This document shows positions 9,753 to 20,935 of a stretch of DNA of 64,000 nt, piece by piece; the stretch's first letter is position 1; each line of letters opens with the position of its first letter. The notes below the pieces were generated by a model, which did not search any database, was not told where the DNA came from, and worked only from the letters and a program-made list of their open reading frames with translations. The stretch comes from Escarpia spicata (lineage: Eukaryota; Annelida; Polychaeta; Sabellida; Siboglinidae). A program made the position numbers and the translations under genes. The stretch spans positions 52,790,228 to 52,854,227 of the forward strand of contig OZ023211.1 in NCBI GenBank assembly GCA_963995525.1, in the 5' to 3' direction.

Positions 9753-10947
9753 TTTCACGAAAGCACTACTGCTAATCGGTGACAAGACAAACATCAAAAT
9801 GTACCGTTTCATTTCGAATCGCCCACAAACGCGCACTCTTTTAGACATACATGATGGGCCGGTACTCTTCAAAATGAGCCGAAAGCACAATGTCCGAAAA
9901 TGTTAACTAGACATACGAATACAACAGGTACTATGTACCAGAAGGGGTACATGTTTCAGTAGTGATCCTGTAGATGTCCATAATATAACAGTACTGAGTA
10001 GTCACTCAGTTCTGCAGTTGTTGTAAATAATGTCTCTAAACACCTATAAAGTGTAGTGGTCCACCTGACGCATTCACATCATATGTAACCAAACAAGGAT
10101 CTGAACAACATAAATAAATGTCACTGTATAGCTAACATATATAATTAAAAGTAAATGTCTGAATTCAAAATCAAAATCGTAAGAGTAGTCACTGCGTAAA
10201 ACTGCCTCTACAATATAGGCAGACGAGAAAAAACATCACTGTGTGAAGCTAATAAAGACACTGTGTATGCATGTAAGTGTTCACCATGTGAGTAGGCGGA
10301 CGTCTCATTGTAATTATCGGTCGAGCGACACTGTCCGAAGTTGCGTAACGATTTATGTTTAGTCGGGCCGAGCAGGCGACTTTGGTCGCTGACACTTCTC
10401 GATCGAGACACTCCTGTCGCTGCGTGGCACGACTGTGATAACTGGTCAATCGTGGTATTGGGTGTGCACGTGTTTATCTGGCCCGAACGAGCAACATTGG
10501 TCATTATTGTTTTCCGAAACTTCCCGGACGCTACGAATTGCGTGTCACTGGGCGGTCGTGATGGATAACGGCCCATCTGCGTGGGTGCTTGTCGTGTTAG
10601 GCCAGGCCGGTCGGACGACACAGCTAGTCGTGGCGTAGCGAAACTGCCGAAGAAAACTGACTGGTGGCGGTTTGAGGTGAGTCTCCTCTAGGACGCGGGT
10701 CGTTGACACACAACGAGCACTCCCAAGTGCTACGAGTCGAGGATGGGTTTGACTTTCGTGTTGCATGTTGAATAATGGGCCGACACTGCTCGCTGTTGCC
10801 CAGTCTTCTCTGAGGAGCGACTGGTTGGTCGCGCGGTGAATTGGTTGTTCTTGTGGTTCCAACTGAAACACTCGTATGACATACATTTAAATGGTTCTAC
10901 GTCGGGTGTAAGCACAATAGGATCTTGATTGAATTGTCTTCAACGCG
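9753..10947 (-). mobile_element. LINE-R 3' end, second copy, unit 1
   Basis: Same 3'UTR as 3751-4809, here uninterrupted, ending on the minus strand in AGTAGTGCTTTCGTGAAA at 9753. Only about 16 ORF2 codons precede the stop at 10899-10897, because the 5' truncation is at CGCG (10947) instead of about 100 bp further. It lacks element T, so it resembles an unoccupied version of the insertion site. It is one partner of the recombination that shortened unit 2. Confidence 0.65.
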
Positions 10948-12290
10948 ATTAATACTTAATGTTGTTACTTTTTAAAGTAATGTTTACATCAATTTCTCAT
11001 ATTCCAAATACAGTACTCTCGTAGGTTAGACAATAAGCAACTTACGGTGGATGAAGCCGCAACAGAATTGTAATGTTGTCATTATCCATGTAAGCTATAT
11101 TACTGTTTCTGCGCCAGTATTTTTTAACTTTTCTCTGTCGAATCGGAGGCAATCTGTTTTAATTCGTGATTCTGAGCATCTAATAAAGATACATCTTATA
11201 CACAAAGTTGTCTTCTTCTATCTTTTTGTCATACCTTACTTCATTTCTCTTTGTCTATAAGCAGTACGTTTGTAAGTTCACCAAGAACAGCAGCATTTCA
11301 TTAATTTGTGGAACATTCATTTTTTGTAAAGATTGAATACTACAAGTTTCTGGTCTATGTGGAAATGAAAGCCTGTTAACCCGTCAAAAACAGCTTCAAC
11401 ATAAGTCCAGTTTTCTTGTACTAAGGTACATCAAAAAATAATTGTGTTAGGGACTCGTCTTTTCGCATACATATATTACACCAAGGTGTCTTACTAAGCT
11501 TGTAAGTGTGCAATTGCGTCATCATTACTTGGTGTGCAATTCTCCATGCTAAATATATTTTTTTGGATTTACGAACTGACAACGGATGTTCCTCCAGGCC
11601 AGTTCAAATTTGACTGACGGGAAAATTGATCTGACATATGGGTTGTGGGTGCACTTTCATTAATTTATTATATATAATCTTTGTAGTCACCATTTCCATT
11701 CCACTATAATTGGGAAATTCTTCAACGAAACTGCGAACAAACTTGAGAAGGCATCTCTGTAAAACTTGGGTGCTGACTCTGAATGTGGTTTCGTTCTATC
11801 AGCTAGAGAGGAATTATATGTCCTTAGTTGCAACCATATCCAGTACCGTGCACGAAAAATCCATTTTGCCTAACTTCCTTTTATTAATGTCAACACATGT
11901 TTAATTAATAATGCATTCAATTTAGTTCGTCAGTTTACTACATTCAACCCTCCTTCATAGAAACTGTTATGCATTGTCTTTCTATTAACCATTTCTACTT
12001 TGTTTTTCCATATGAATGAAAAAAGTAGTTTGTTTAACTTTGTTTCCACGTAATACACTTCCTGTACACCAAATGGAATTACAGATAACCGTATGTAAAA
12101 TAACGCTTCTGCCTTTAAATGTCGAGTCTCTGTTACTAAATAAATTTACAGTATTTTCAATTTTTTAAGCATTTTTCCCCAGTTTTTACTTTCAGCATGG
12201 TCCGACCCTAAGTAAATCCCACTTCTTAAGTTCACTCGACCATTTTAACCCAAAAGGCTGGTCTTTTCTATCTCTACATTTACCCAACCA
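10948..12290 (-). pseudogene. LINE-C ORF2 C-terminal region, strongly decayed, unit 1
   Basis: A short 3'UTR (10948-11041) matches LINE-B. Then comes the stop at 11044-11042, preceded by codons for NITILLRLHPP-like sequence, and a run to about 11935 that aligns at the DNA level with the LINE-D zinc-finger region (compare 11270-11560 with 9180-9500) but has many indels and no long frame. About 11936-12290 should be the spacer between RT and zinc finger, and I see no motif there. Confidence 0.6.
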
Positions 12291-13778
12291 CGTTCCAAAT
12301 GTTTGTTTGTTTGTTTGTTTATTTAACTTCGCTGCTGATACCAACTCATATCATTATATTAACATTAGTATTTTCCTGACAGAACTGTCATTCGTTACAA
12401 ATAAAGTTGTATCATTGGCATACTGTGATATTTGCCTCATGTGTCCCAGGAAGTGGGAATCCTTTGATCATGGGATAATTACGTATGCGATGAGCAAAGG
12501 GTTCTATACACAGCACATACAACAAAGGTGACAGGCTGCATCCCTGTCGGACACTACACTGAACTGGTAACGACTCTGTAATGAATCCATTTATTAATAT
12601 TTGACTTGACACGTCAGCATATAATAGTTTGACCAAGGAAATGAATTGCGTTCCAAACCCAAAAGCTTCTAGTACAGTAAATAAATATGTATGTGATACT
12701 CTATCAAACGCTTTAGATTGATCTAATGATATAGTGGCACCTGCCATATTATTCCCATTTATACATTCTGTAATATTTCGAATCTGATGTGTGTTATCTT
12801 GGATGGTACGCCCTGGAATTGAACACGTTTGGTCTGGATGTACTATTACAATCATTACTGTCTTTAGTCTTGAAGTAAGAGCTTTAGACACAATTTTGTA
12901 ATCACAGTTTAATAATGAAATAGAACGTCAATTTGTCGAAAGTTCTGCGTTTTCTTTGTTGTTTACATATTAGTGTTATTAGACACTGTCTTTGGGAAGG
13001 TGAACGTTTTCTTTCTAACCAACAACGATTTATCAGATTTACAAACGATTTACCAATGTAAGGAAAAGCGAAAGTGTAAAATTCTTTTGGTAATCCATCC
13101 GGTCCTGGGGATTTATTATTCTCCATTAGTTTTATTACTTTCTTACACATTCTTTCAACGTTATTTGCCCAGTTGTGAACTCTCTTGACTCAGTTTTGGA
13201 ATGTCTAAGAAAATAATCATTTAGGGAAGCGTCAGTATCTTTTCGTCTATACAATTGTCCGTAAAACTGTCTACTTTCTTCTTTTATTTCGTTATTAGTA
13301 ACAAGTATTTCTCCTTTATCATTTTTTAAGAGAGAATATATTTGTCTGTGGCCGACCTTTTTCTTTACAGAAGAAGAAATAAAGTTTTTAATCATTTTCT
13401 AAGTTAACTTTGGATCTTATTTTTGAACCTTCTAACAATGTATTATTAATATAATCTACTAAGCTTTGTGCTTCTTTAATTTGGTTTTGTAAATCTTGTG
13501 ATATTCCGTGTTTGTTTCCTAGTCGGTTTAGTCTTTTTAAATTCTGGTTTGCTTCTTGTAATTCAGAATGTTTAACTCGTGACAAGCGGATAGAGTGGAA
13601 CATTATTAACCGCCGGAATTGTATTTTACATTCTTCCCACCAGTCAGTATTTTGTTCAATACTTTATTCTAGTGTTTCCCATAAATATTTGAAATCAGTT
13701 TTGAAGTATGGATCTTCTAAAGTTTTTGTATTGCATTTCCAATACCCTAGTCCAGTCTCTTGCAGAACATCACCATCT
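12291..13778 (-). pseudogene. LINE-C reverse transcriptase and upstream linker, unit 1
   Basis: Readable minus frames from right to left: linker HSELQEANQNLKRLNRLGNK (13603-13388), VGHRQIYSLLKNDKGEILV (13395-13135), the RT entry motif NNKSPGPDGLPKEFY (13150-12902), then SLDQSKAFDRVSH (motif A) and SVRQGCSLSPLL (motif B, Ser for the usual Pro) in 12891-12412. The frame breaks just before the active-site box. In the right frame it reads Q-Y-A-N-D, where D-D is required, so the enzyme would be dead. A (GTTT)n tract lies at 12300-12322. The endonuclease is absent: 13778 joins ORF1 sequence directly. Confidence 0.85.
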
Positions 13779-14285
13779 CTTCACTCCCCGTAACTGGTGG
13801 GCTCTGTGTGTCCCCCTCTCCAGTTCGTGTTCCGATGGTACTGTGACCATCCTATTTCTGTTCCTCCTTACTTCAGCAAGTCTGTCTTAATGTAAATTCC
13901 GGATGTCTTCCGCGGCAACCACCCACGCTTTTCTCTCCTCCTTTGACAATCCATGTAATACTGAACGCATTTGTTCAGTCATTATATTTACTCTGCTCAG
14001 AATTGACCGCCGGTGCCGCCGTCACGCTACCGTGCGTGCCGTCTCTGTTATTGCGTAACAGGGCGATGCCGGCCGCACTTTTGGTTGTCGTCTCAGCGTC
14101 AATGTCGTCTCGCGAAGGGGTCTCCGCGACTGTCTCCTCGTTTACACACACACATCTTCTGTCGGTTCTCCTCTGGCTTCTCCTTCTCCACTCTTCCTTC
14201 CACGGGTAGCGTTGCCGTATATAATAAACGGGACACACTGTATCACTTTCCATGCATGCCAGAAATCAATTGTTGGATAAATACA
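13779..14285 (-). pseudogene. LINE-C ORF1 segment 3, unit 1
   Basis: Third in reading order of three ORF1-type blocks. It carries CVNEETVAETPSRDDIDAET, THGSVTAAPAVNSEQ and, after a frame change, MTEQMRSVLHGLS-type sequence, matching LINE-B ORF1 but without the X insert. An (AC)5 run at about 14145 lies in the frame and puts the upstream part (LPVEG-like) out of phase. The block ends at 13779 against the ORF2 linker, with the acidic tail of ORF1 and the endonuclease missing. Confidence 0.6.
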
Positions 14286-14838
14286 AAAAACCGCACCTTG
14301 TAAGTTGTGTCGCTGTCCACAAAGGCCACAACGGCGGTGCTTACCGGGCCCGTCGCCGCCGGTGCCGCCGGTGCTGCCGATGCCGCCCTCACGCTTCCGT
14401 GCACGCTGTCGCTGTTATTGCATAACACGGCGTTGCCGATCGCACTTGTTGTAGCCGCCGCAGCGTCTGGGCCGTCTCGCGAAGAGGTCTCCGCGACTGC
14501 CTCCTCGTCCAAGCAGATATCTTCTGTCGGTTCTCTTCCTTCCACGGGTAGCGTTGGCGTACGTTGCCTTTGCCTCACTACACCCCTCCGTCGTGTGGCT
14601 ATACACACCACGGTGACCACAGAAGGGTGTAGTGCACTCTCTCCGGTAATGTCCTGTTTTTCGACATTTCAAGCAAAGTAGCGGTCGGCCTGTTATGGTG
14701 ACCAAACATTAATATTTTTCATAAGTTGTCGGATTGGTGACAACAATGATATGTGGGATGTCACGCTTGTCACCAATCATCAGTACTGATCTTACTCCCG
14801 TTGCAACACTTTCACAGCCTGGACTACATGATTTTCTT
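14286..14838 (-). pseudogene. LINE-C ORF1 segment 2 (zinc knuckle), unit 1
   Basis: Minus frames with GVRSVLMIGDKRDIPHII-type RRM-like sequence, a stop after TYEKY, then CLKCRKTGHYRREC (complete CCHC), a second cluster FCGHRGVYSHTTEGC, TYANAT, and an Ala-rich frame ending at a GGTAAGC donor-like site near 14340. It is a sister of the LINE-B ORF1 and of segment 3, so the chain repeats the same part of the protein twice. Confidence 0.65.
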
Positions 14839-15629
14839 CTACAGCTCTATTCTCTGTCTCCTCCACGACCCTCACTGCCGCCCCTTCTCCACTCTTTCCT
14901 CCTGTACCTCCTCATACGACTCCTCCATGTCTTTCCCCGTCACCGGTACACTGTCCTCTCCTAGCTGACTAGCTACTCCCGCATACGTACCTGCGGTGGC
15001 GGTGGAACATTCCTCGGTAGTATGGTCATACTTCTTGTGATGTCTGTAGTATGGGGTGACACAATCCCGTCCGAAATGCCCTTCATGTCTGCACTTCAAG
15101 CACAGGGGCATTCGCCCTGTCGTTGTGATCAACATCTCATGTTTATGTGTGTTGTCGGGATTGGTAACTACCATTATATGTGGGAGATCATTTTTATCGC
15201 TACACCCTCAAATCCCTTCGCCACTGATGTTTCGTAACGGATTTACAGTACTTTGCCATGTAAACTCACGTACGAAGCAATTACTTCGTTCGGCACATAT
15301 GGCGGTGCCCTATGTATCCTCACCGTAAACTGGTTTATGACGGCTGACTTGACCCGGAAAAGGAGATTCCCTTTAACTCTGACTTTTCCCTTCAGGAGTA
15401 GAAGGTCTTAACTTTTGAACTCCTTTAACACCAGAAACCACTCATTGTTCCTTGTCAGTGGTCCAAAAGAAAGCACGTGTTCATTTACCTTCCCTTTGAC
15501 TTCTTCAAATCCTAGAAGAAAATCTTCTCTGTAATGCGGTCTTTCGTCATACGGCTCAGTTAGGATCAATGAACACTTCTGTACTTCCTGCCAATCATCT
15601 TCCAGTGTGATAGTTCGCCCAGGAGGCAT
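14839..15629 (-). pseudogene. LINE-C ORF1 segment 1 (N-terminal, own zinc knuckle), unit 1
   Basis: Starts at ATG 15629 (MPPGRTITLEDDWQEVQKCS), continues with ILTEPYDERPHYREDF and VNEHVLSFGPLTRNNEWFL, and stops near 15408. After a decayed RRM-like part a 100-codon frame (15174-14872) has the knuckle CLKCRHEGHFGRDC and CVTPYYRHHKKYDHTTEEC. It aligns with LINE-A and LINE-B N termini (VQKCSVILVGPYDGRPY) but is clearly a different subfamily. It breaks off at about 14839 into segment 2. Confidence 0.7.
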
Positions 15630-16340
15630 TTTCCTTCATCGATAGTACGGCCTCGTTGTGGTGAAAATATGGTGTCTCGCCTGCGGGCGAATCCGAATGT
15701 TCGTTTTATTGATATCGTTTGTTATAGTTAATTGAAGTGTAGCTATTATTAATGCATATTTATCACTAGTTGTCTACAAGGGAATAGTAATGAGTTCTGA
15801 AATTATAAAGCAACAAAACAAGTTTCATGTTCAGCTTCTTGCTCTGCTGAATAATAGAGAGCATAGTGAGGCCACTTTCCGAAAGGGGGCGGGACTGGCT
15901 ATGCACTCGGATGTTGAACGGCATGCTCACCACGAGCCAAGGGCGGCTGACAACATTACTGTAGAGTGGTGTAGTGTAGTAGTGCCACGCGTGGCTTGAA
16001 GTGATGCTTTATTGGTATAGAACGCAAATGTGATCAATGATGTGTTTTGTAGAAAAGCGATTCACATTCTGAGGTGATATACAACGTGCTCATACGAAAA
16101 AAATGTAAACAGACCGTATGACTGTTAGTTTGATGCCGCGTTCGATGTTACATTTTCAGAATTGGAATGATCAACTTCCAACGATTTTTAAAAATAGTAC
16201 TAAAAACATATACGTGTTGTTAAAATCTGAAATTGCTAGGAAGCACTCGGTTAATCCTTTCTGTAAATGGAAATAAAATACATTTGTTGCGCATCTAAAA
16301 GAATCAATACGGTTTACCAATTGAAAGTACAACATAATAG
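15630..16340 (-). promoter_or_regulatory. Region upstream of LINE-C ORF1: candidate 5'UTR/promoter
   Basis: A 710-bp block without a convincing gene, kept almost unchanged in units 1-3. It holds a GC box (GGGGGCGGGAC at 15885-15895), the perfect palindrome CCACGCGTGG (15985-15994) and GTAGTGTAGT short repeats. LINE promoters are usually internal to the 5'UTR, so regulatory use is plausible but unproven. The plus frame 15790-15999 is short and unlike anything I know. Confidence 0.35.
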
Positions 16341-16859
16341 TCCTAGAAGAAAATCTTCTCTGTAGTTAGGATCAATGAACGTTTTTTCTTTCTTGCATGT
16401 GTTTATTCGTATTATTGCACATACATTTACATTAAAACCGCACAACAATCGAATAAACTAACCGGAAAATACACGGGAATATACATTGGTTTGAAACGGT
16501 GGTTGTCGTTATTTTAACGGAGACGTGTTGTCAAACCGGGCTTATATAGTGTATATAATATATTTAGCTCACCTGTTGTTCAATTGTAAAAGGAATTTAG
16601 GTGAAAAGAATGTTAATTTTGGTGATACTCTCGGCATTGTATATGTTTAGCCTTTACCTGCTTTGATTGACGGACTTGCGTGAGTTTACCTCCCCATCGG
16701 TCCTTTTTGTGATGCCGATGATGACAACAGTGTGGGATGAGGTAGTAAAAAAATCATGTCAGAAAATGGCGTTTTTGGCAGTCTCCCAACCCACGACAAT
16801 TTAAACTTATAAGATGTAATCTATCCATTTCAGTGTATCTTATATATCAACATGATAAC
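16341..16859 (-). mobile_element. LINE-A 3' end and tail joined to a LINE-C scrap (unit 1/2 border)
   Basis: 16341-16380 repeats LINE-C ORF1 bases (TCCTAGAAGAAAATCTTCTC, then TTAGGATCAATGAAC) with about 25 bp missing between. At 16381 the A-rich 3' tail of LINE-A begins (GTTTTTTCTTTCTT on plus), followed by its 3'UTR with AATAAACAC on minus. Only a trace of the endonuclease start (minus NCRGLGD, about 16790) remains; about 210 bp present in units 2/3 and 3/4 are missing here. Confidence 0.6.
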
Positions 16860-18111
16860 TTAAACGGTGTATTTCTTTTCAGTAGAATTGCTTAGCTCTG
16901 GCTCCTCATCAGAGGCAGAACTAGGTCCCTCCTCATCTATCACCAGCTGCCAAATGAAGGGCCGTCCGGCGAGAGATGAGGAGAGACACTAAGGGGGATC
17001 TTCCCTTCCGTTTCCATATTCTCACTTCCATCCATTCCCCGTCGTCAGGGGCCACGCCCTCCTCCGAACTGTCGGAGCAGAGCATGTCCCCCGACATCGG
17101 GGGGACAACACATTACACTCCTCGTCTTCCCTCTCTCTCGTCTCAGATGGTATCCCGACCAGGGGACAGACCCCGACTCATTGATCCACCCGTTCTCGAT
17201 CATGGGACGGGAGGCCACTTGGACCTCCTGGCCGCCCGAACTGGTGTTGACCGGCCCTGTATCGACCGCGTCACTCTCCCCTTTGGCCGACATTTCGACC
17301 GCTATTGTCTCGGACACGGTGTCACACACCCGGTCTGGTTTACTAGCACTGCTAGAATCAACTAACTTTTTGTCTTCGGCCGCTGTCACCCATGCCTTTT
17401 TCTCATCACTGCACAGCTCTTTTATTGCTGCCCTCATCTTCTTGGTAATGATGTCTACACGTGTTACCTTTGTTTCGGCGTGGGACCCCGTTTTCTCTAC
17501 CACTCGTACTTTGGCCTTCTTTACTGGCTTTCCAGCTAAGTCTTCCACCCCACTTACCTCGTTCCGCTTCGTTAGTTCTGCGGACGCTTGTGGGTGTCGC
17601 TCAACATCCATCAATACACCGCCCCCCTCCACGCTGTTGTCCATCTCATCGTCTCCACCTTCCCCCCTTATAATGTTCCTGGTTGCGTTAGCATATGTTG
17701 CCTTCTGTATAGTGCAACTTTCTGTTGTATGGCCATGATGACGACAGTAGGGCGTGGTACAACCCCTTCTGTAGTGGCCTGTTTGTCTACATTTTAAACA
17801 CAATGGAGGTTTGCCGGGAATTGTCACAAGTAGTTCATACTGTTCATGTTTCAGGATTTGTAACTAAATCAGATTTGGTATTTCGTCTTTATTTCCTACC
17901 ATTACCACAGTTCGGACACCTATAGCTACTCCCTCAAAACCTGTTGTGGTCGACTTTACAAAAGTTGTAGATTTGACAATAGCAACACTTTCCAATTCTG
18001 TCACGATGGCCGAGTTTGACACAAAGGACGGTGCCAAGTGCACTCGCGCAGTAAAGTGTCTTTTGTCAGCCGGTTTAACTCGGAAGACCTTACCATTTGC
18101 CAATATGCTGC
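16860..18111 (-). pseudogene. LINE-A ORF1 remnant, unit 2
   Basis: The best-preserved LINE-A ORF1. A 260-codon frame (17827-17045) starts within VTIPGKPP, carries the complete knuckle CLKCRQTGHYRRGC, CRHHGHTTESC and TYANAT, and reads through NEVSGVEDLAGKPVKKAKV and VTRVDIITKKM without the 1-bp loss seen in units 3 and 4. Past 17045 the true frame continues after a shift to an acidic tail (LVIDEEGPSSASDEEPELS) with a stop at 16862-16860. The 5' side is cut at 18111 by the same deletion as in unit 1. Confidence 0.75.
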
Positions 18112-20085
18112 TTGTATGTTGTTCCAACAGTTGACAAACGTCTTGCGGAGACATTCTTGTGGATTGTCTTGCAAGCATGGAGGGCAGAAACACGTAAGAT
18201 TCCTTGTAGCCGACGTGTTATTTCCCACACGCTTGATGCTGTGAAGCTGACGTGTTCCAGGAACGGTCATCACAGCTGATGACGGAATTGATCTGTCAAT
18301 CTGCTCTGTTGTGATCAGCGTGAAGGAGCGCTTGATCTGAAGGGAATCGGGCAATGGCAAAGTGTAGTTATCACAGCAGTGCTGGTACATTGCTGCAGCA
18401 CTTTGTACAATGCATTCACCCGCACGAATTTCATCATCAACTGCCCCCTTGGTGACGCCTCCATAAGCATCACATGCACTTTTGCCATGTCTTGAACCAA
18501 AACAACATCTCTCAATGGGAATGTTGCCACACGCATTTGAGAGGTGAAAGAATGGGAGTTTTGATTTGTACTGGGCTGCACACCCATCTGAAAAGACAAC
18601 CATGTTCCCAACCTTCTCCATCACAGACAGAAGGTGGTCTGTCGTCTTATCAAAGATCGTCTTTACTATACTGGCATCATGGCACAAGTGATAAAAAATA
18701 TCAGATAGTCCCTTACAGTTGTAGAGCAATGAGGGCAATTGTAATACAGCACTGTGGGGTGCACGGTCACTTGACTGTAACCCCAATGGGCTGACTGCAC
18801 TTGATACTGATATTTGAAAAGAAAGTTCTCTGCAATATCACAGACAGCCACCGCCCACATATTGGGGTTTGCCGACAGGAGCGTCGTGAACTGGCAAAAC
18901 TACCACCTGAAGACGAAGAGAGTTTTGAGAATAGTTGCAGTTCCTTCATCAGCTGATCAAGGAGTACCTGCAAGGTTCCATCCTTTGATACCAGTTCTCT
19001 CCTCTTGCCACGATCAGATTTAACTATTTCCAAAATGTCTATCTCACAACTCTATTGTGAAAGGATTGGATCTCCTCTTGCAGCTTGACTTTGAGCTTGC
19101 TTGGACCGCAGATTGGGCACTTTCGATCCAAACAAGACTGCTTTGGCTCCTGGCAGAGGCTTTTCTCTGACAGTGCATCTCTTCCATCAATTGGTTCCCC
19201 CAAGGGACGATTGAGCGTGTCCAATTTGAGGTCTACATTCGTGCAGATCTCACAAAGGCACTGCCTGTAGTTCTGCTTCCTGGACTTGAGGACACTGGTG
19301 GGCAAGTGGCGGTATAGACTCCGAAGGGACAACCTATGTTGAGGATGCTTTGATTGAAAGTCCTTGTGGATTCTTTTTGGGAGGATTTTTTTTATTTTGC
19401 ATCAAAGTCTTTTTGGACACAGATCTTTTTCCATGCATGTCCACATACACTTCTTGCAAAAACGAGATGGCTGTTCTACTCGCAGGTGTCTGCTTTCTTT
19501 TGTACAATTCATTTTCAGGCCGTTTCTTAGTTGGAGAGATAATGTCACGCATCAGTTTTCTAGTTCCTAAAACTCTTTTGTATCGTTGTCTTTTGACTTT
19601 GCCAAGTTCCTTACAGAATGAAGTTTTTTATTTTCGTGGGGAAGGGGAAACTCCTCTTGTGTTCATTTTGTTTGTGGTTGTCTTTGCCTTCCTGAGTAGA
19701 CTAGATACTAATGCACTGTATACGGAACATTTGTTACTCTTCTGAGTGAGAAGGCGTTTTTTCATTCTGTAGATAGCCTTCTTCCGTGCTTCCTTCCAAG
19801 AAGATGGAGGGGCCACATTGGCATACTGCGATGCACTATCTCTGTCTGCTGGATGAAGTTGTTCTGCCTCTGATGCAGGTGGCAGTGGCATAAAAATCTG
19901 TTGCAGCGTCTCAACACTCAGTGGTGGTGGCGGCGTCTCTACACCGGGTGTTGGCGGCATCTTTACACTAGATGGTGGCACAGTCTCTACACTAGGTGGT
20001 GGCAGCGTCTCTACACTAGGTGGTGGCAGCATCTCTACACTAGGTGGTGGCGGGTCTCAACACGCTGTCTTGGTATCGTTCGTTT
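18112..20085 (-). pseudogene. Transposase-like gene of element T, unit 2, frameshifted
   Basis: Same domain order as unit 1. FSDGCAAQYK lies at about 18594-18565 and HGKS near 18480. The shared GGG insertion (19379-19381) sends the MRDIISPTKKRPENELYKRK frame into KKNPQGLSIKASST and a stop. The CPIC pair is still in frame (19332-19039), unlike in units 3 and 4. A private change TTTTCT for TTTTTT occurs near 19162. Confidence 0.6.
19906..20057. repeat. 24-bp Pro-rich minisatellite, unit 2
   Basis: Same copy number as unit 1; encodes the PPPSVETL repeat on the minus strand. Confidence 0.85.
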
Positions 20086-20914
20086 CTGATTTTTAGCATG
20101 CAGCACATTTCTCTCTGTGACGTCGCTATTACTATTAATTATGGTCGGTTGTGACGTTTTTGGTCGATTGTGACAACTAACAATTCCCGGACACGACAGC
20201 AAAACTTACCCGGCCTTCTCGGCGGCGCCATTGTACGAAGCCCAACCAATGTGGTAAATCATGTGACTGCTTCAGGCCAATCACTGCTTAATCCGTTGCG
20301 CCGTAAGGGCTTTTGCATATCTGATATCGGCGATTAGTCGTTCGTGACAATCGGACATTAATTTCACGTATCAACAAAATGATCGTCCTACAATACTTTA
20401 TATTACACTAGAACGCCCGACATTTATGAAAAAGAAGTAGTTTTAGACGTGTTTTCATACAAAACTCGGGATCACCGCGCGAGTATTTGTAAACAAACAT
20501 CGGCTTTTGTGTAACATGGTCGGCGGACATTTAGCGTCACAAACGACGGTCAATTTTATCGATCAAATTCACTTCATAAAATGAGTTCTTTTTACGTTAT
20601 TTCTAACTAAGTATATGTTCTGTTCCATATTTTATCGAATCCATAACCGATGGTTAATGTTAGTGCTGTGAGTTTTGTTCACGGGACGTCGAAAGTGAGT
20701 CACCGTCAGTTGTCCCCTTTTTCAGCCTCTCAAAATTGCGCCGTTTTCAACTTCCACAGACATTTTAACGCAGTTTGTGGTAACTGAATAACACTATTTT
20801 TTTGTATGTATGTCTTTATTGTATTCTAAGAACATGACACAAGAAACAAACAGCTATTTTGTAACAAAAACATGTTTAATTTGGATGCAAACCAATCGGG
20901 GGTTCGCTCCATTA
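20086..20914 (-). promoter_or_regulatory. 5' region of element T gene, unit 2
   Basis: Equivalent of 2901-3729. The ATG (20231-20229) and GTAAGT donor (20209-20204) are unchanged, and no additional gene is seen. Confidence 0.3.
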
Positions 20915-20935
20915 CCTTTTATCACAGGCTCATAT

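Larger units (their letters stand above)
1..16975. repeat. Tandem macro-unit 1 (left end cut by window)
   Basis: Base 1 matches base 17186, and the match runs nearly base for base to about 4.7 kb. After that it resumes against units 3 and 4. The unit edge is arbitrary; I anchored it on the GAGGAGAGACACTAAGG string at about 16976, 28044 and 46630. By that offset about 210 bp lie left of the window. Unit 1 lacks 1051 bp around 926/927 and one copy of a direct repeat at about 6.9 kb, both present in units 3 and 4. It is the only unit that keeps about 85 bp of LINE-C ORF2 near 11050-11145. Collapse or false duplication in the assembly cannot be excluded, but the copies differ at many sites, which argues for real duplication. 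Confidence 0.9.
18112..20935 (-). mobile_element. Element T, unit 2 copy, one end lost
   Basis: Nearly identical to the unit 1 copy, with the same deletion junction (18111/18112) and the surviving terminal repeat at 20915-20935. The shared junction shows that the loss happened before these two units separated, or was spread between them by conversion. Confidence 0.6.

Noticed and set aside
15790..15999. 69-codon plus frame upstream of LINE-C ORF1
   Set aside because: Short, no recognisable motif, and the unit 2 copy ends differently because of an extra GTAGT repeat.
19350..19745. 131-codon plus frame with hydrophobic stretches (MIESPCGFFLGGFFLF...)
   Set aside because: Antisense to the element T gene. 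The hydrophobic look comes from Lys/Glu-rich codons read on the other strand.
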